Source: Protula sp. h YS-2021
Lineage: Eukaryota; Annelida; Polychaeta; Sabellida; Serpulidae
Reading direction: 5' to 3'
NCBI GenBank assembly: GCA_949752745.1
Contig: OX457031.1
Location: 51,531,103 to 51,595,102, forward strand
Length of the DNA stretch: 64,000 bases
In this document: in pieces, positions 1-12,080 of the stretch
Numbering within the stretch: position 1 is the first letter of the stretch
How the letters are laid out: each line of letters begins with the position of its first letter
Position numbers and translations under genes: made by a program
Notes under the pieces: generated by a model
What the model saw: the letters and a program-made list of their open reading frames with translations, nothing else
The model's database searches: none
What the model was told of the DNA's origin: nothing

Positions 1-500
1 CCTTTTACTGATCGACCTGTTAAAGCTTTCACTCCCAATCAGCGGTAATTGAAGGGTGCTTTTTTGTTATTGCTTTGATGTCAAGTCAACATCCTTTGCC
101 CGGGGTTTGTACGCTTATTTGCTAACCCCTAGTAAATTATGACAAAGACCTTGGATAGGCGTTGCACAAATCCCAATAAACTAAAAGGCTTAGAAATATA
201 TTTTATCTATAGCGGTAACATTTATCGATATAATATTCTTGACTTACATTTTGAATTTTTCTGTGTAGTTCCGTAAACTACCATCAACATGTTTGCAAAA
301 AATGGCACTGATTTGATACGGAACAACACAGAAAAGCTGTCAATCAGAGACCATCAGTGACCGGACAAAATACGGAAAGGCCTGATAATACTCCATGCAG
401 AAGTGTTGTGTCATATCAAGACTTCAACATTGTACTTCTTCATGATGTTATACTGTCCCGGAATAGCCATGGCTGACGCAGTACATGTCCACCCTCGCTA
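1..500. repeat. interspersed repeat, copy A (partner at 6416-7080)
   Basis: The window opens inside a sequence that recurs, diverged, at 6416-7080. Matching blocks are the opening CCTTTTACTG, the CCAATCAGCG block, ACTCCATGCAGAAGTGTTGTG-like text (380-410 versus 6750-6775) and AGCCATGGCTGACG (464 versus 7041). By eye similarity is moderate to high with indels. No coding capacity is conserved. It may be part of an intronic segmental duplication, because copy B lies just beyond an EGF exon of the minus-strand gene. Confidence 0.6.
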
Positions 501-1065
501 CTGGCTCGAAATGTCCCCAGCAAACAATTTTTTTCTATATCTCATCTGTTACCTCTCTGAATCTCGCTTTGATCAGTTTCAGAACAGTTTTTGTGTTGAA
601 ACTTGTCTAAAACTAGTCTTTTAAAAGACTCTAACTTATAGACGAGATTGTCATTAATTGCTTGTAATGAAACTGGTCCAAATCTCGTCTTTACAAAAGA
701 GGCTAATTCTAGACGAGTTTTTCGGTGAATTGTACTGGGGCATTATAAAGATTATTAGAACATTATGAAAATCAATATTATTGATTGCCCTGTATTTGAG
801 CGTCGCTGGAAACGACATGTACTAACTACCGTCTTCCGTGTATTGGGGCGTCACTTTCGTTTTTTCTTTTGTTTTTAGATACTAGATAGCAAATTTAGAT
901 ATTAATAATTATTTAAATATTAAATTCTAATTAAAATTCAGTTATTCATTTGATTTTAAATATTAGTTATTATTTTAGGATATTGAAATGATATTGTATG
1001 TACTAAATGTAATTGTAAGTGTTATATTAATCAATTTAAAAACCAATAATAAATTCGTAATGCCA

Positions 1066-1215
1066 AAATTTTTTGGGACCAAATAGAAATGTTTTATGGC
1101 CGAGTATTATCGTTAACCATGTCGTGGTGTAGGGGTAAGGTACACGCATTAGGTGCGAGAGTTCCCGGATCGATTCCAGGTAAGTACGAGTAAGTAATGA
1201 AAAATCACTTATTAG
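1066..1215 (+). mobile_element. tRNA-derived SINE-like element
   Basis: A tRNA-like promoter head is visible. An A-box-like TGGTGTAGGGG near 1124 is followed about 45 bases later by a B-box-like GGATCGATTCC near 1168, then GTAAGTACGAG. The preceding TTTTTGGGACCAAATAGAAA and the trailing GTAAGTAC recur beside a second tRNA-like head at 14075-14215, so this is a dispersed family, not a functional tRNA gene. No intact acceptor stem was found. Confidence 0.5.
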
Positions 1216-1531
1216 TTCTGAAACTTTAGATTGGTATGTAATAATAATAACTGAAATTGATTTTTTTTCTTTTTGTGAAGTTTTTCTAAGATTCACACAA
1301 AATTTTTTAAAGCGTTTAAACCAGAAATATTTACAGGGAAAATTTTCTAGAACTGATCACAAACTTTTTGCTAAATTAACCAAGAAATAGCTGGGTTTCA
1401 GACATGTCATTCTACAGCAGAAACAGACGACAAAAAGTCATCTATATTTCAGTAACAAACACCTCTCGTTCTCTCCTGAAACTCGAAAAATGTTTGCTGG
1501 GTCAGCAAAGGATTAGAAAGCTGAGGTCCAC

Positions 1532-1775
1532 ATCATAGTACTAGCACCCGGGTGAGTACTATGGTGTGGACCTCAGTACTAGCACCCGGGTTGTAACTAT
1601 GATGTGGACCTCAGTACTAGAACCCGGGTAAATACTGTGATGTGTACCTTAGTACTAGTACCCGTGTGAGTACTGTGATGTGTACCTCAGTACTGGCACA
1701 CGGGTGAGTTCTTTCATGTATACTTCAGTACTAGCACCCGGGTCAGTACTGTGATCTGTAACTCAGTACTTGACT
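1532..1775. repeat. minisatellite, about 38-bp unit, 6-7 copies
   Basis: Degenerate direct repeats of a unit containing CAGTACTAGCACCCGGGT and a TGTGATGTGTACCT-like spacer start near 1537, 1574, 1611, 1651, 1688, 1726 and 1768. No reading frame is implied. Confidence 0.85.
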
Positions 1776-1986
1776 TTTAATACCAAGTGCCATAGGAAAT
1801 ACTGGAACACGGAAAACAAATGTGAAGGAAGGGTGGGAGGAGGAACTGGATTAAAACGGGAAGAGAGACTGGGACGGATGTCCTTGACAAAATTGAGGAA
1901 ATGAGAGAAACACGTGACACACGGTGAGCAAGGTGTTAGATGCCATTTTATGTTCGCTTGATTTCATGTTGGGTCATTTTTCTCAC

Positions 1987-2148
1987 CGGTGGTTGGCAAA
2001 GCCTCGGTTGTTATGGCAACCGTTCTTTGCTGGTTGACGTCACACAGTCTTCCGGAATATCCGACCTGACATTCGCAGAAGAACCCAGCCGTCTCGGAAA
2101 CACAGTTGCCATTCACACACGGATTTCCGGCACAGAAATCAGCGTCCA
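1987..2148 (-). CDS. EGF-like exon plus Thr-rich linker of a secreted modular protein
   Basis: This is an internal coding exon read on the minus strand. It follows an acceptor ending ATTTAAG and ends at a donor G|GTGAGA. The 162 bases give a symmetric phase 1-1 exon, the classic shuffling unit for extracellular domains. The translation has an EGF-like cysteine pattern (CAGNPCVNGNC, then FFCECQVGYSGRLC) followed by a Thr-rich tail ending TTEALPTTG. It probably belongs to the same gene as the other phase-1 exons at 3094-3243 and 6040-6150 and the PAN-like exon at 12459-12654. The remaining 3' exons would lie left of the window. EGF modules of this kind act outside the cell in adhesion or ligand binding; the specific role is unknown. 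Confidence 0.75.
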
Positions 2149-2883
2149 CTTAAATGAGAAACGACATCTCAAGTCGACTTCGCTGTAAATCTAAGTTGTA
2201 AATGTGAAGTCTATGTGTATGTAATGCCCTTAGCGTTAAATTAAAGAATAAATCCCATGTGTATTTAAATTAATTAAATTAACAATGGCTTCCATATAAA
2301 CTTGCACATTAATTTTAAATTGGCTGAGATTATACAAAAAAGTTAAAACTAGACCGAATTCTGCTAGATAGCGGAATGACCCACTTGCAAAAACCACTAA
2401 CGAAAATATTTGTATTAAATTATGACTGAGGTCAGAGTAAAGCATTACCCGATCTTTGTCCTCGTTTTCCTCCAACGGTTTGAAAATAAACAATAGATCT
2501 GTCTCTAAAAGTTTTCGAGGTACTACAAATTTATACCTAGTCGGAAACGAAGTTTGTGAGTGGGAAATAACTAACACGTTCTGCATTGATCAAGCTGTCT
2601 AAAAATCATCGACAGTGCTCCGTTTTGAAATACTGAAGCGATTCAATTCGCATCTGGCTAACACACTGCTCACCATTTTTCCTGCTGTTGGGGCGAGGGG
2701 GGGGGGAGGGTACAGTGGGAGTGGGGGCAGGGAGGATATTTTCCGCATATACCTTAGCGGCATTTAACTCGGGGTCGATTCGACGTTGAGTGCGACGTTT
2801 ATGCAGCGTTGTTCCAACGCCCCAGTGTCAAATGAGAGTATGAACCCCTCACAAAATGTTTTGTCCAAAGAAATGCAGAATTT

Positions 2884-2884
<1 letters not shown>

Positions 2885-2919
<35 letters not shown>

Positions 2920-3075
2920 CATATACAGAGCGACAGAGAGAAAGAGAGAAAGAGAGAGGGAGTGACGTACGGACGGAGGGAGGGAGAAAGGGAGTGAAGG
3001 AGGGAGGGAGGGAGGGAGAATGGGAGGGAGGGAGAAAGGGAGTGAGGGAGGGAGAGGGAAAGATAGGGAATGGTT
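2885..3075. repeat. (TA)n followed by (GA)n / GGGA-rich simple repeats
   Basis: An alternating TA tract at about 2885-2925 runs into a purine-rich GAGA/GGGAGGGA tract to 3075. Both strands give long low-complexity open frames that are not genes. Confidence 0.9.
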
Positions 3076-3093
3076 AGAAAAATATAACATTAC

Positions 3094-3243
3094 CGGATGT
3101 GCAACCCGCCGCCACGATGAGCTGCGCGCAATGCGCGTCGGAGGACGTCAGTTGACAAGAGGGGCCGCCGTAAGGTGAGACGGTACCGGCGCCTGACAGA
3201 CACATAGCGTCGCTCGTGGAGGTCCATTCAGTGCTCTGCCCGC
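3094..3243 (-). CDS. four-Cys exon (unknown small domain) of the same modular protein
   Basis: Minus-strand internal exon between an acceptor GCTTGACAG and a donor CCG|GTAATG; 150 bases, phase 1-1 like the EGF exons. The translation holds four cysteines in a Ser/Thr/Gly-rich setting (MCLSGAGT, GPSCQLTSS, AHCAQLIV, GCTSG), suggesting a small disulphide-bonded extracellular domain. I do not recognise the family. GC content is clearly higher than in the flanks, as expected for a constrained exon. A decayed partial copy lies about 120 bases away at 3355-3402. Confidence 0.6.
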
Positions 3244-3354
3244 CTGTCAAGCAATCATCTCCCGTCACATCACGTTTTTTAAAAAGCTTTCTGATCTTGT
3301 TTTGTTATCATATTTTGCTCAATTGTCTTTATTTACAAAATATTTCTAATTAAA

Positions 3355-3402
3355 TACCGGCGCCTGGCAGATACATAGCGTCGCCTGCTCTGTTCCACTC
3401 AA
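3355..3402 (-). pseudogene. decayed partial copy of the 3094-3243 exon
   Basis: Bases 3355-3384 match 3184-3213 almost base for base (CCGGCGCCTG, then CATAGCGTCGC). Read on the minus strand, the copy keeps the frame (GDAMYLPGAGI beside SDAMCLSGAGT), but the cysteine has become tyrosine and the rest of the exon and its splice sites are not seen. It is best explained as a local partial exon duplication that decayed. Confidence 0.6.
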
Positions 3403-3403
3403 T

Positions 3404-4180
3404 GCAATTCATTTTTAGAGCTCAAAAGCAAAAATGAGATATTTGACAGTAAAATCTCATCGTTGAGCTCAGTCATTTATTTTTCTATTCTTTTTATTTT
3501 CACATATAAGATTCAGAAGCAAACATCTGTGAATGAAATAATGACCGAACCCTGCATATAGAATCTGTCTTTTAATTTTTTAACTGCACAAAAAGAAGCA
3601 ATTCTTGAGCTCAAAAACGGTGTTGTTATTATTGATATCAATAATTCAGTTTTTCATTTACAAAATTTTAACTGTCCATTCGTTAAATTAAATAAATATG
3701 TGCCTCCCTTAAGATTTTTGAGTTTGTAAAGTCTACGTGTTAATCTAAAAGCAAAATGTTTGCCATACAAAATACAATTATTGATAGCAAAATATAAATT
3801 AATGAGATCTACATTGATTTATTGACATCTTTAATTATATTTTGAGATCAAAAATTGCATTAAACGTGACAATGACATTCCATAGTTTCAAGTTAGCAAT
3901 AAAAAAAGAACAAAAACAAACAAAAAATCAACCTGAGTAATATAAAAAAAGAGTAAAGACAATTACCGGTACATTAATAACTGTCAGACCTTGAATTCCC
4001 GACAGAAATATAAATCCCCTTTTTAATAGCATAATGAGAATATTAGGATTTTTAGCCAATCACCTACCGACATGTATGTATCTGTATCCACCCATGCGTT
4101 GGCACGTGGCTATATTTCCTGGGGGAGGAGTGGCCACGGACAACGGGCAATCACTCGAAGAGGGAGCTGTTTTTACGTCG
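3404..4180. other. AT-rich intronic spacer, no gene seen
   Basis: About 780 bases of AT-rich sequence. I see no exon with convincing splice sites, no RNA gene and no transposon terminus here. Confidence 0.5.
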
Positions 4181-4990
4181 CGACAGCCGTACACATCCCA
4201 GTATCGACCACTGCCACAGCTCCCTGTACACAAGACAACAACAACATCAACGTCAACGTCAACAACGATAACAGCAACAGTGACAGCTGTACACATCTCA
4301 GTATTGACGACTGGCACAGCTCCCTGTCAACAAGACACCAACAATGTCAATGTCAACGTCAACAACGACAAAAACAACAACAGCGATAGCCGTACACATC
4401 CCACTATCGCCCACTGCCACAGCTCCCTGTCCACAAGACAGCAACAACGTCAACGTCAACAACGACAACGACAACAGTGACAGCCGTACACTTCCCAGTA
4501 TCGCCCACTCCCACAGCTCCCTGTCCACAAGCAGCAACAACATCAACGTCAACGTGATCAACAACAACAGCGACAACAACAACATCAACAACAACAGCAA
4601 CAACATCAGCAACGTCAAGAGCGACAACAACAGCGACAGCCGTACACATCACAGTATCGGCCACTGCCGCAGCTGCTCTTCGACAAAGCAGCAACAGCGG
4701 CAGCGTCAACAACGACAACAACAACGTGAACAACACCGACAACGTGAACAACGACAACAGAATTGACAGTCGTACACATCCCAGTATCGACAAGTGTCGA
4801 AACTCCCTGTTCACGAGGCAGCAACAACATCAACGTCAACAGAATCAACGTCAGTGTCAACAACAACAACTGCATGAACAACAAGAGCAACAGCGAACAA
4901 CAGTAACAACATTATCAATATCAGCAACAACATCATCAACAAAAGTAATATCATCAACAACAGGAACAACATCAGCAACAACATGAACAA
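4180..4990. repeat. CAA-rich minisatellite with variable-length units
   Basis: A core GTACACATCCCAGTATCG recurs near 4188, 4287, 4391, 4487, 4641 and 4770. Copies are separated by (CAACAR)n-type tracts of variable length, and a pure AACA-rich tail runs to 4985. The long Asn/Gln/Ser/Thr-rich frames on plus and Val/Leu-rich frames on minus follow from the triplet repeat. Confidence 0.9.
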
Positions 4991-5037
4991 GCTTTTCATT
5001 ATTTATAAAATTTGCTCCGCAGTTTGGGTTTGTTATA

Positions 5038-5205
5038 CTACTACAACTACTGTTACTACTGCAACTGCTACCACCACTGCCGCTACTGCTCTTACTGCCA
5101 CTATTACTACTACTACAGCTACTAATATACCATAACTACCACCACTACTACTACTACTACTGCCATTACTACTACCATCACATGGACAATGACAACAACG
5201 ATTAA
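5038..5205. repeat. (ACT)n microsatellite
   Basis: Imperfect CTA/ACT/ACC triplets. An A-rich tract with AAAC repeats follows at 5490-5560. Confidence 0.9.
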
Positions 5206-6039
5206 AGCTATTATTAATATTCATCTGCTGATACCATTGCTACAACCCACCGCAATACAAAAAAATGATTACCTTGAATTAAGCTTGTATCTGAAAGCAA
5301 TAAGAATTCCGAGTTTACGTTATTTTATGAAAGCCAAGAAAACTCGCCCTGTCACTTGACAGCATCAAAAATACAGACTCATGTTACGTTAAACCTTTAT
5401 TTTGCTTTATCCTTTATTTGTGGCATTGATAGAAATAATTATTTTGTTTCTTTTTCTTCAAAGTAAAGTTACCAATGTTTTTGTTGTTGTACAGAAAAAA
5501 AAAAAAAAAAAGCAAAAAAAAAACAAAAAAACAACAAAAACAAAAAACAAACACAGGGGCGAACAAATCCTGGGTACTAGACATGTCAACTTTTCCATGT
5601 TAGTGAACCGGCAGGGGCCACATTCGCAAAAGTTAACTGTGCGAGTTGTGTTAACTTTACATGTAGCTAACAGAACTCTTGAAAGCTAATTCATAAATTT
5701 TACTTTTATGCTAATTTTTGAATTGTTTGCGTATTTTAGCTAAATCAGCTGAGTCCACTGGTGCAGTGTACAGTTAACTGCACGCTTAACTTTTGTAAAT
5801 ATCGTGCAGGGGATTAGAACCCAGGATATTTTCTTTCTGGTGTAATTAAGATAGTCAAGCATTTTTCACTATGGCAATACCTACTGATTTGCATTTATTT
5901 AATTATTTTCAAGTTTGTGTTGCTTTAATTACATTTGAGATTAGTGTGCCTTTTACGCATCCTATTGGGAAATTCACTATAAGATTTAACAATGACTCTG
6001 TCTCACAAGCATGGAGTAAGTAAAAAAGGAGATATTTAC

Positions 6040-6150
6040 CCGGCTGGTCACAGAAGTCTCCTGCGTATCCAGAATCACAGCTGCAGGAGAATTCACCAAG
6101 AGCGGAAGTACAGACTCCATTGACACATGGATCCGGATTACAAGGATTCA
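6040..6150 (-). CDS. EGF-like exon of the secreted modular protein
   Basis: Minus-strand internal exon with a strong acceptor (polypyrimidine stretch TTTCTTTCCTCCAG) and donor CGG|GTAAAT. It is 111 bases, phase 1-1. The translation is a six-Cys EGF-like module: NPCNPDPCVNGVC, then FSCSCDSGYAGDFC. Phase and strand match the EGF exon at 1987-2148 and the four-Cys exon at 3094-3243, supporting one gene transcribed leftward. No calcium-binding consensus (D-x-[DN]-E) precedes the first cysteine, so this looks like a non-calcium EGF domain. Confidence 0.8.
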
Positions 6151-6415
6151 CTGGAGGAAAGAAATCAACAATCAGCCACCGAAATATGATACGTTCTACA
6201 AGCCGAAAAGACGCTAACCCCGGCTGTCCGATCAAAAATAATTGATAATGGAATAACGTTCATATCCATCAAATATATAATACCGCTCCTCCCCCTCCCC
6301 TTCCCACCCACCAGCCAACACTATCGTTTAGTTCAGTGAACTAAATTATGTACGAAGAAACTGTTATGATAACTGGTGCTCTTCCCAGATTTTACTATAC
6401 GATCCTCATTTATTA

Positions 6416-7080
6416 GGCCCTTTACTGAACGACCTTTTAAAGCGTTCACTTCCAATCAGCGATAATGTAAAGACTTTTTTCTGATATTGCCGAGACATCA
6501 AGGCGACGTCCTTTGTCAACGAATTACGAATTATGACAAAGACTCAGGACATGTGTTGAGAAAAGCTCAATAAATAAAAGTTAAGAAATATGTTTCCTCT
6601 GTCGCTGTAACATTTATCGAATGCATTTTGAATTTACCATCATCAGACTCTTTGCCAGAAATACCACTGATTTGAGAGAGAATAACACCAAAAATGTATT
6701 AACCAAAGACCAACAGTGACCGGAAAATACAAAAAAGCCTGATAATACTCCATGCAGAAGTGTTGTGATGTATGTAGGGGAAGGACGCATGGCTAGAGTA
6801 CACCCATATTGGTGAAATGGAAAAGAACATCTTCCGTGGCTAAAAAAAATTATCTATCAAGTATCGCAAAATAAGGAATATTTGAGTAGAAAAGGTTGCC
6901 AAATTTGCATCTGGCTTATAAGGTTTAGTCAGAATTGAACATTTTGTTGTCACGAGTTACGATCTACTCTAACCATTTCTATCTCCTCTCCTTCGTAGAC
7001 TTCCACATTATACTCCTTCTTGGTGTTACTGTCACGGAAAAGCCATGGCTGACGAAGCACGGTGTCCATCCGCGCCACTG
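6416..7080. repeat. interspersed repeat, copy B (partner at 1-500)
   Basis: Diverged copy of the sequence at the window start; shared blocks are listed under copy A. This copy carries about 170 extra bases around 6775-6950. No intact ORF is conserved between the copies. Confidence 0.6.
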
Positions 7081-7439
7081 GTCTTTTTTGTTTAAATTTA
7101 CACAAATATCATTTTCAAATACATCACACATAAAAAACTTTTGGTAAAGAACTAAAAAATTATAAAAGTATTTATTTAATTAAACTTGAAGATTTTCAGT
7201 TCCCTAGTTTATTGATTTCGTACGATTCGGTATAGTGTTTGGGTATAATTCCTTTTTTCCCATCATCATGTTGTCACGCGAACTCCTCTGAGACGAGTAG
7301 GGCTACGACCACCAAATTCGACAGAGGCATAATGTAACATGTTTAGTTGGGACAAATCAGTTTTTTTAGAAATTCATCTAGATACAAAAATAGGCGATAG
7401 GTATTTAGCCGGATTTTGCTAACCAGAATGAAGGCCAAA

Positions 7440-8612
7440 ACAGGATGCCACCACGGAGAACGAGTTTAGTTTTAGTCCAAACAGAGGTACAGTCGACCCG
7501 ATCTTCATTGTACGGCAAGTCATTGAAAGGGCCAGAGAGTGCCATGTTCCCCCTACACTTCAATTTTGTAGACTTAAAACCTGCCTTTGATATAGTTTGG
7601 AGGAAAACACTGTGGAAAATGATCCTAGCCATAGGTGGAATGCGAAAATAGTCAGGATCATCGAAGCTCTGTACGAGGAAACAGAATGTGCGGTAATTAT
7701 TGATGGTCAACTCACTGACTGGTTTGCAGTAAAGTCCGGAGTACGACAGGTATTCCTCGTGTCCCCTAAACTCTTCAACATATTTTTTGAATTTGTGATA
7801 AAGGAACTAAAAGACCTGGATGCATCCCTACAATTGAATGACAAGCTATCAGTAGACATCAGGTACGCGGATGACACAGCACTACTCTCAGCAGTATTTG
7901 ACAAACTAAAATTATCGACCGCCCAGCTTGAATCAGCATCAAAATGGGGCATGAAAATAAATGGCGCTAAGTGTAAGATTATCTCACCTGCGAGTGATAG
8001 CATTATGACAGACGGTAAAGAAGTGGAGAAGGTTCAGGAATTTGTCCTCTGAGGCAGTGTAGTACTCGACTGCTCAGCCTACGTCAAACGAAGAATCGCG
8101 CTTGCCTCGTCAACCTTCGGCCGACTGAGAAAAGCCATATGGAGCAAGCGGGCTATAGGTAGGGCGCTCAAAACCCGCTTATACAACGCCCTAATACTAC
8201 CTATTGCCGTGTATGCATCAGAGACCTGGACTCTCAAGTCGGAAGACAACGCAGAATGGAAGCCTTCGAAATGAGATGACTGAGGTCAGTACTCGGAATA
8301 TCCCTAAGAGACCGCTATTCGAACGAGAGAGTCCGAAAGACACTCCATATTACTGAAACAATATTAGAGTTAATCAAACGACTCCCTTGGTTCGGCCACG
8401 TCACAAGGAAGTCTCTAGAACACATAGTGTACCAAGCATACAAACAAGACTTCAAGAACCCAAGACCAAGTGGGAGACCGCAAAAGAAGTGGATAAACCA
8501 GATTCTCGAAATCACCGGCCTCAAAGTAGCCACCGTAGAAAGAAGTGCATCAGACCGCGTAGCTTGGAGGCGAAAATGTCATGGAGCTGCAATGGCGCAA
8601 CGTCCCTAAGCA
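7440..8612 (+). mobile_element. non-LTR retrotransposon (LINE) reverse-transcriptase remnant
   Basis: Successive plus-strand frames give the RT domain and C-terminal part of a LINE ORF2. FNFVDLKPAFDIVWR (near 7563) is RT motif A, VKSGVRQ (7730) precedes SPKLFNI, and RYADDTALLS (7862) is the catalytic box with both aspartates. Further on, YASETWTL (8213), FEMRCLRS-like text, LPWFGHVTRKS (8381) and GRPQKKWI (8474) are the usual LINE tail. The frame breaks near 7650, a stop falls at 8050-8052 and another shift occurs near 8250, so the copy is dead. It is 5'-truncated: no endonuclease domain is visible. Confidence 0.85.
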
Positions 8613-9047
8613 CTTAACTAACTAGCTAACAAAAGTGGGCATTGAAATTTTGTCATTGAAGCCCATTGTAAGACAGGCAAATGCTATTATTAGGTAGTAA
8701 GATACAGAGTATGATATCATTATGGTCAAATTGATCCCCCAAGTGTCCACAATGAGAGTGATTATAATATGTGAGTGCTGTTGACCGCAGAGTTTCAGTT
8801 TTCCTCATTTCCTAAGGAGTATTGGCTCAGAGCTTATTCTCGACCCTTTGGGCCAAAAAGACGTTATAACAGAGATACCTCGATGATCTTAACCTCCTCT
8901 GTCACTGTTAATATCAAAACCGGAAGTCGACCATTATCTCGAAAACAGTTACAGGTGGAGCGTTGATAACTATAACATATGGCATTGATTTAGGACAATT
9001 GCAAAACATATGCCAAGGTAAATCTGCTTCATTTTTCACATTCTGTA

Positions 9048-9050
9048 TGC

Positions 9051-9081
<31 letters not shown>

Positions 9082-9205
9082 GATGATGATTATGAAGAAG
9101 ATGATGATGTTGATGGCGATGATTGTGATGATGATGATGCTGTTGATGATGATGATGATTATGGTGATTATGATGATGATAATAGTGGTGATGACGATAA
9201 TACTC
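9048..9205. repeat. (GAT)n microsatellite
   Basis: Imperfect GAT/ATG triplet repeat. It yields Met-rich and His-rich open frames that are artefacts. Confidence 0.95.
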
Positions 9206-9226
9206 ATTCATTGGATTTAAAGGAAT

Positions 9227-9365
<139 letters not shown>

Positions 9366-9683
9366 TTAATTAATGTACACTGACGTCAAGACCCCAATAA
9401 TTCGCTGCTGTACCGGGGAATGGAATCTTCTTCTCACATGATCTACTTCCTCATAAATAGTACGACATGAAAATAGTTATCCATCTAGTAATTAAATGGC
9501 CATACAGCTGGAACGATCCAGATATTAAAGAGGAAAACCAAACAAAAGCGAGTGGAAGTGATTGGTAATCTGTTATAATGTAAGGGTACTTCCTTCTGTT
9601 CGTTTATCTGTTTGACTCACTGATAAATTAGAATAAGATCTCTGTATGTTTTACTATTTGGCTATGCAATACCGTTTTCAAAT

Positions 9684-9867
9684 GTACAGTGGAACCTTGA
9701 CATCGGACCACCTCCCTCTTGGGACCACCTCTGAATTAGGGCACATTTTTTTCGGTCCCGAATGCGCTCCATGGACTTTAATGGTTAAGAAAACTCCCAG
9801 TTGGAACAACCCAAGCCCTCAAAATGCCTGAGATTGGACCACTGTCAGTCAGTGGGGAACCACTGTA
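9684..9867. mobile_element. MITE with TACAGTGG termini (pogo/Tigger-like)
   Basis: It begins TACAGTGGAACC and ends with the inverse, CCACTGTA, giving a 184-bp element flanked by TA. Internal text GGGACCACCTCTGAATTAGG is shared with the truncated copy at 10180-10271. CAGTGGAACC-type termini and TA targets are typical of pogo-like non-autonomous elements. No transposase is present. Confidence 0.65.
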
Positions 9868-10179
9868 TTTTTGCGGCACATTAGTTACAACACTGAGCAT
9901 GTGGCCGTCTTAGATATTGTTGATAGGGATTATGGTAGCAAGTGTGTAACCAGACAGGGGCTTAGTTTTGTTATCTATACTTTTGCACCTTGTCTAAACA
10001 ATAGCGGCTGACAATATACAAACCCGAGATATCTTAATTTATGTAGTGCCTATTCTTTTAGTATTTAAGACTGTTTTATACAGTTGAGACATAATAGATG
10101 TTACTATAAATGAATGTTACTTTCTTTGTGTTTGGACATCAAACTTGAATCTGCGGTCAACCCGCAAAATTTTATCAAA

Positions 10180-10271
10180 GTAGGACCAAGTCTCCCAAAT
10201 GGAACCACCTCTGAAATAGGACACATTTTATCCGGTCCCAATGGTGGTCCGATTTCAGAGGTTCCACTGTA
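10180..10271. mobile_element. 5'-truncated copy of the TACAGTGG MITE
   Basis: It shares GGAACCACCTCTGAAATAGG and CGGTCCCAATG-like internal blocks with the copy at 9684-9867 and ends GGTTCCACTGTA. The opposite terminus is missing. Confidence 0.6.
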
Positions 10272-10692
10272 TTACCGAATTTTAGATATCACTAATTATT
10301 TTAAGATATCTACCAAATTTGAAGAGACATAAGATATCAAGATTTAAAAAGATAAATACTATTATATTATCTAAACTAGAATTTTAGTTATTTAACGTAC
10401 AATTTTAGATTTAAAAACAAATTTAGATATCCAAAATTCATTTTAAAATGATTAGTTCACTAGTGACATCAAGAAATGAATGTTAAATATGTAATATCAA
10501 TTTTAGATATCATGACATGCCTGCTGATACCTAAAACTCTGCAATAAATGTGAAAATGACATTCCCTATTTATCTGCCTGTCTCTTTCACCATTTTAGTG
10601 AATTCATTTCCCAGTAAGAGAATTTATCTAGTGCTGTATAATACAACAGAGTGTCTAATATTCAGTTAAAACCCTTTGAGAACTGTTGTTTC

Positions 10693-10725
10693 TATAAATA
10701 CCGCTTGTGATCTCCGGTGTTGTCA
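10693..10725 (+). promoter_or_regulatory. candidate core promoter: TATAAATA plus TCATTT initiator
   Basis: TATAAATA starts at 10693 and a TCATTT initiator has its A at 10725, 32 bases on, which is ideal metazoan TATA-Inr spacing. The first downstream ATG (10744) opens a 22-codon frame with a hydrophobic, signal-peptide-like stretch, MRTSAWLVSALYLLV, ending at 10812. A CAG|GTTGG donor-like site follows near 10900. Whether a gene starts here on the plus strand is uncertain; it would lie inside the intron of the minus-strand gene. Confidence 0.35.
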
Positions 10726-11105
10726 TTTCTGAGGTTCGCGTGCATGAGGACATCGGCGTGGCTGGTGTCGGCGTTGTATCTTCTTGTGTACATGGATCTA
10801 CGGAGCCTTTAACAGAAAAGAGTAACAGTGTACTGAATTAGATTTCAGTGAATTACAGGCATCAGATCACCTATAGGTTCAACACGATCTTATTTCCAGG
10901 TTGGTTCTCAACCGTGTTTAATTTATTCAACGAACAGTGACATAAGCCTGAATAAATCAGGGGCAATGAACTGCTGCTGTTTATTTGTGACGAGAGATTC
11001 CTTTTTTACTCAATAATATGTATATAAGATATATATGAGAAAAAATGAAAAAGCGAGAACGTAGTGTCCCCAATTAGATTATTATGGCTCAGAAATGAGT
11101 GTATC

Positions 11106-12080
11106 TACCCAGATAGCAGTCCCACATGGGAACTGTGCATAATATATGTGGGTATTCCCACGTACGCACGCATAAATGATGTGTGTTTTGTTGGGGGAAT
11201 TCCCATGTAGTTACGTGGGACTTAGGAGAGTTTGACACTCTTTCCGATGTGTACCCATGCATTTTATACGCATTTATTTCCACGCATTTTACATGTGGGA
11301 ATTCCCATGCATATTAAGCATGGGATTTTAAAGGAACGACCCACCATGGGCACACACGATAACTCGAATACACAGACATTAACCTTTATAGTTATAGTGC
11401 AGTTATAAAGTACTTCCAAAAATTTTTTAAGCATAAAAATTTAGTGAAATTGGTATTTCCATGTCTAACTTTCTATTATACTTAGAAGAAAGGCAGCCCT
11501 CCAAGAAAATATGCAGAATTTAGCAAAATTTAAATCTATTATCGCTCAATGGCGGCTGTTTCCAGTCTGCGATAATAAGCCAACATTGCCAGACTGCGTA
11601 AAATATGCGTATATTTTCCCATGCATTTACTAAGTGGAAATTTTCACGCATTATATACGTGTATTTTTACATGGGAATGCCCATATGGGAAATCCCACGT
11701 AAAATATACATGTAATATACAAATGACTTTTAATGAAATTTTAAGTGGGAATTCAAAAGTAGAATATACCTATAATATACGTTTACTTACCCATGCATTT
11801 TTGAAGTGGAAAATTCTACGTATATTATACAGGAGAATGCCCACGGTGGGCACCACGCGGGAAAAACCATGCAGTTTACGCGTGTATCTACCCGTGCATT
11901 TTATACGTGGAAAACCTATGTATATTATATGTAGAGTTTATACGGAAATCACACCGTGGGAATGCCCATGTATATTACACATGTTTTCAATGTGGCCATG
12001 CCAACGTCCCACGTTTCCACGTAATTCCCACCTAAAAACAACGTTTTATACGTTGGACGAAAAATTATGCTAACTGGGTA
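11106..12080. mobile_element. non-autonomous DNA transposon packed with GTGGGAATTCCCA-type palindromes
   Basis: The left terminus TACCCAGATAGCA (11106-11118) is matched by an inverted right terminus TGCTAACTGGGTA (12068-12080), 12 of 13 positions, defining a 975-bp element. The interior is built from many variants of a self-complementary motif resembling ACGTGGGAATTCCCATG and TTTTATACGTG. No transposase ORF is present; the frames inside are accidental. Confidence 0.65.

Noticed and set aside
2764..3090. Pro/Leu/Ser-rich minus frame and Arg/Glu/Gly-rich plus frame
   Set aside because: They lie on (TA)n and (GGGA)n simple repeats.
4034..5224. Long Asn/Gln/Ser/Thr-rich and Val/Leu-rich frames on both strands
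   Set aside because: Consequence of a CAA-type triplet minisatellite and (ACT)n; several frames on both strands are open at once.
8914..9220. Ile-rich, Met-rich and His-rich frames
   Set aside because: All three read a (GAT)n microsatellite; the His-rich frame is not a metal-binding protein.
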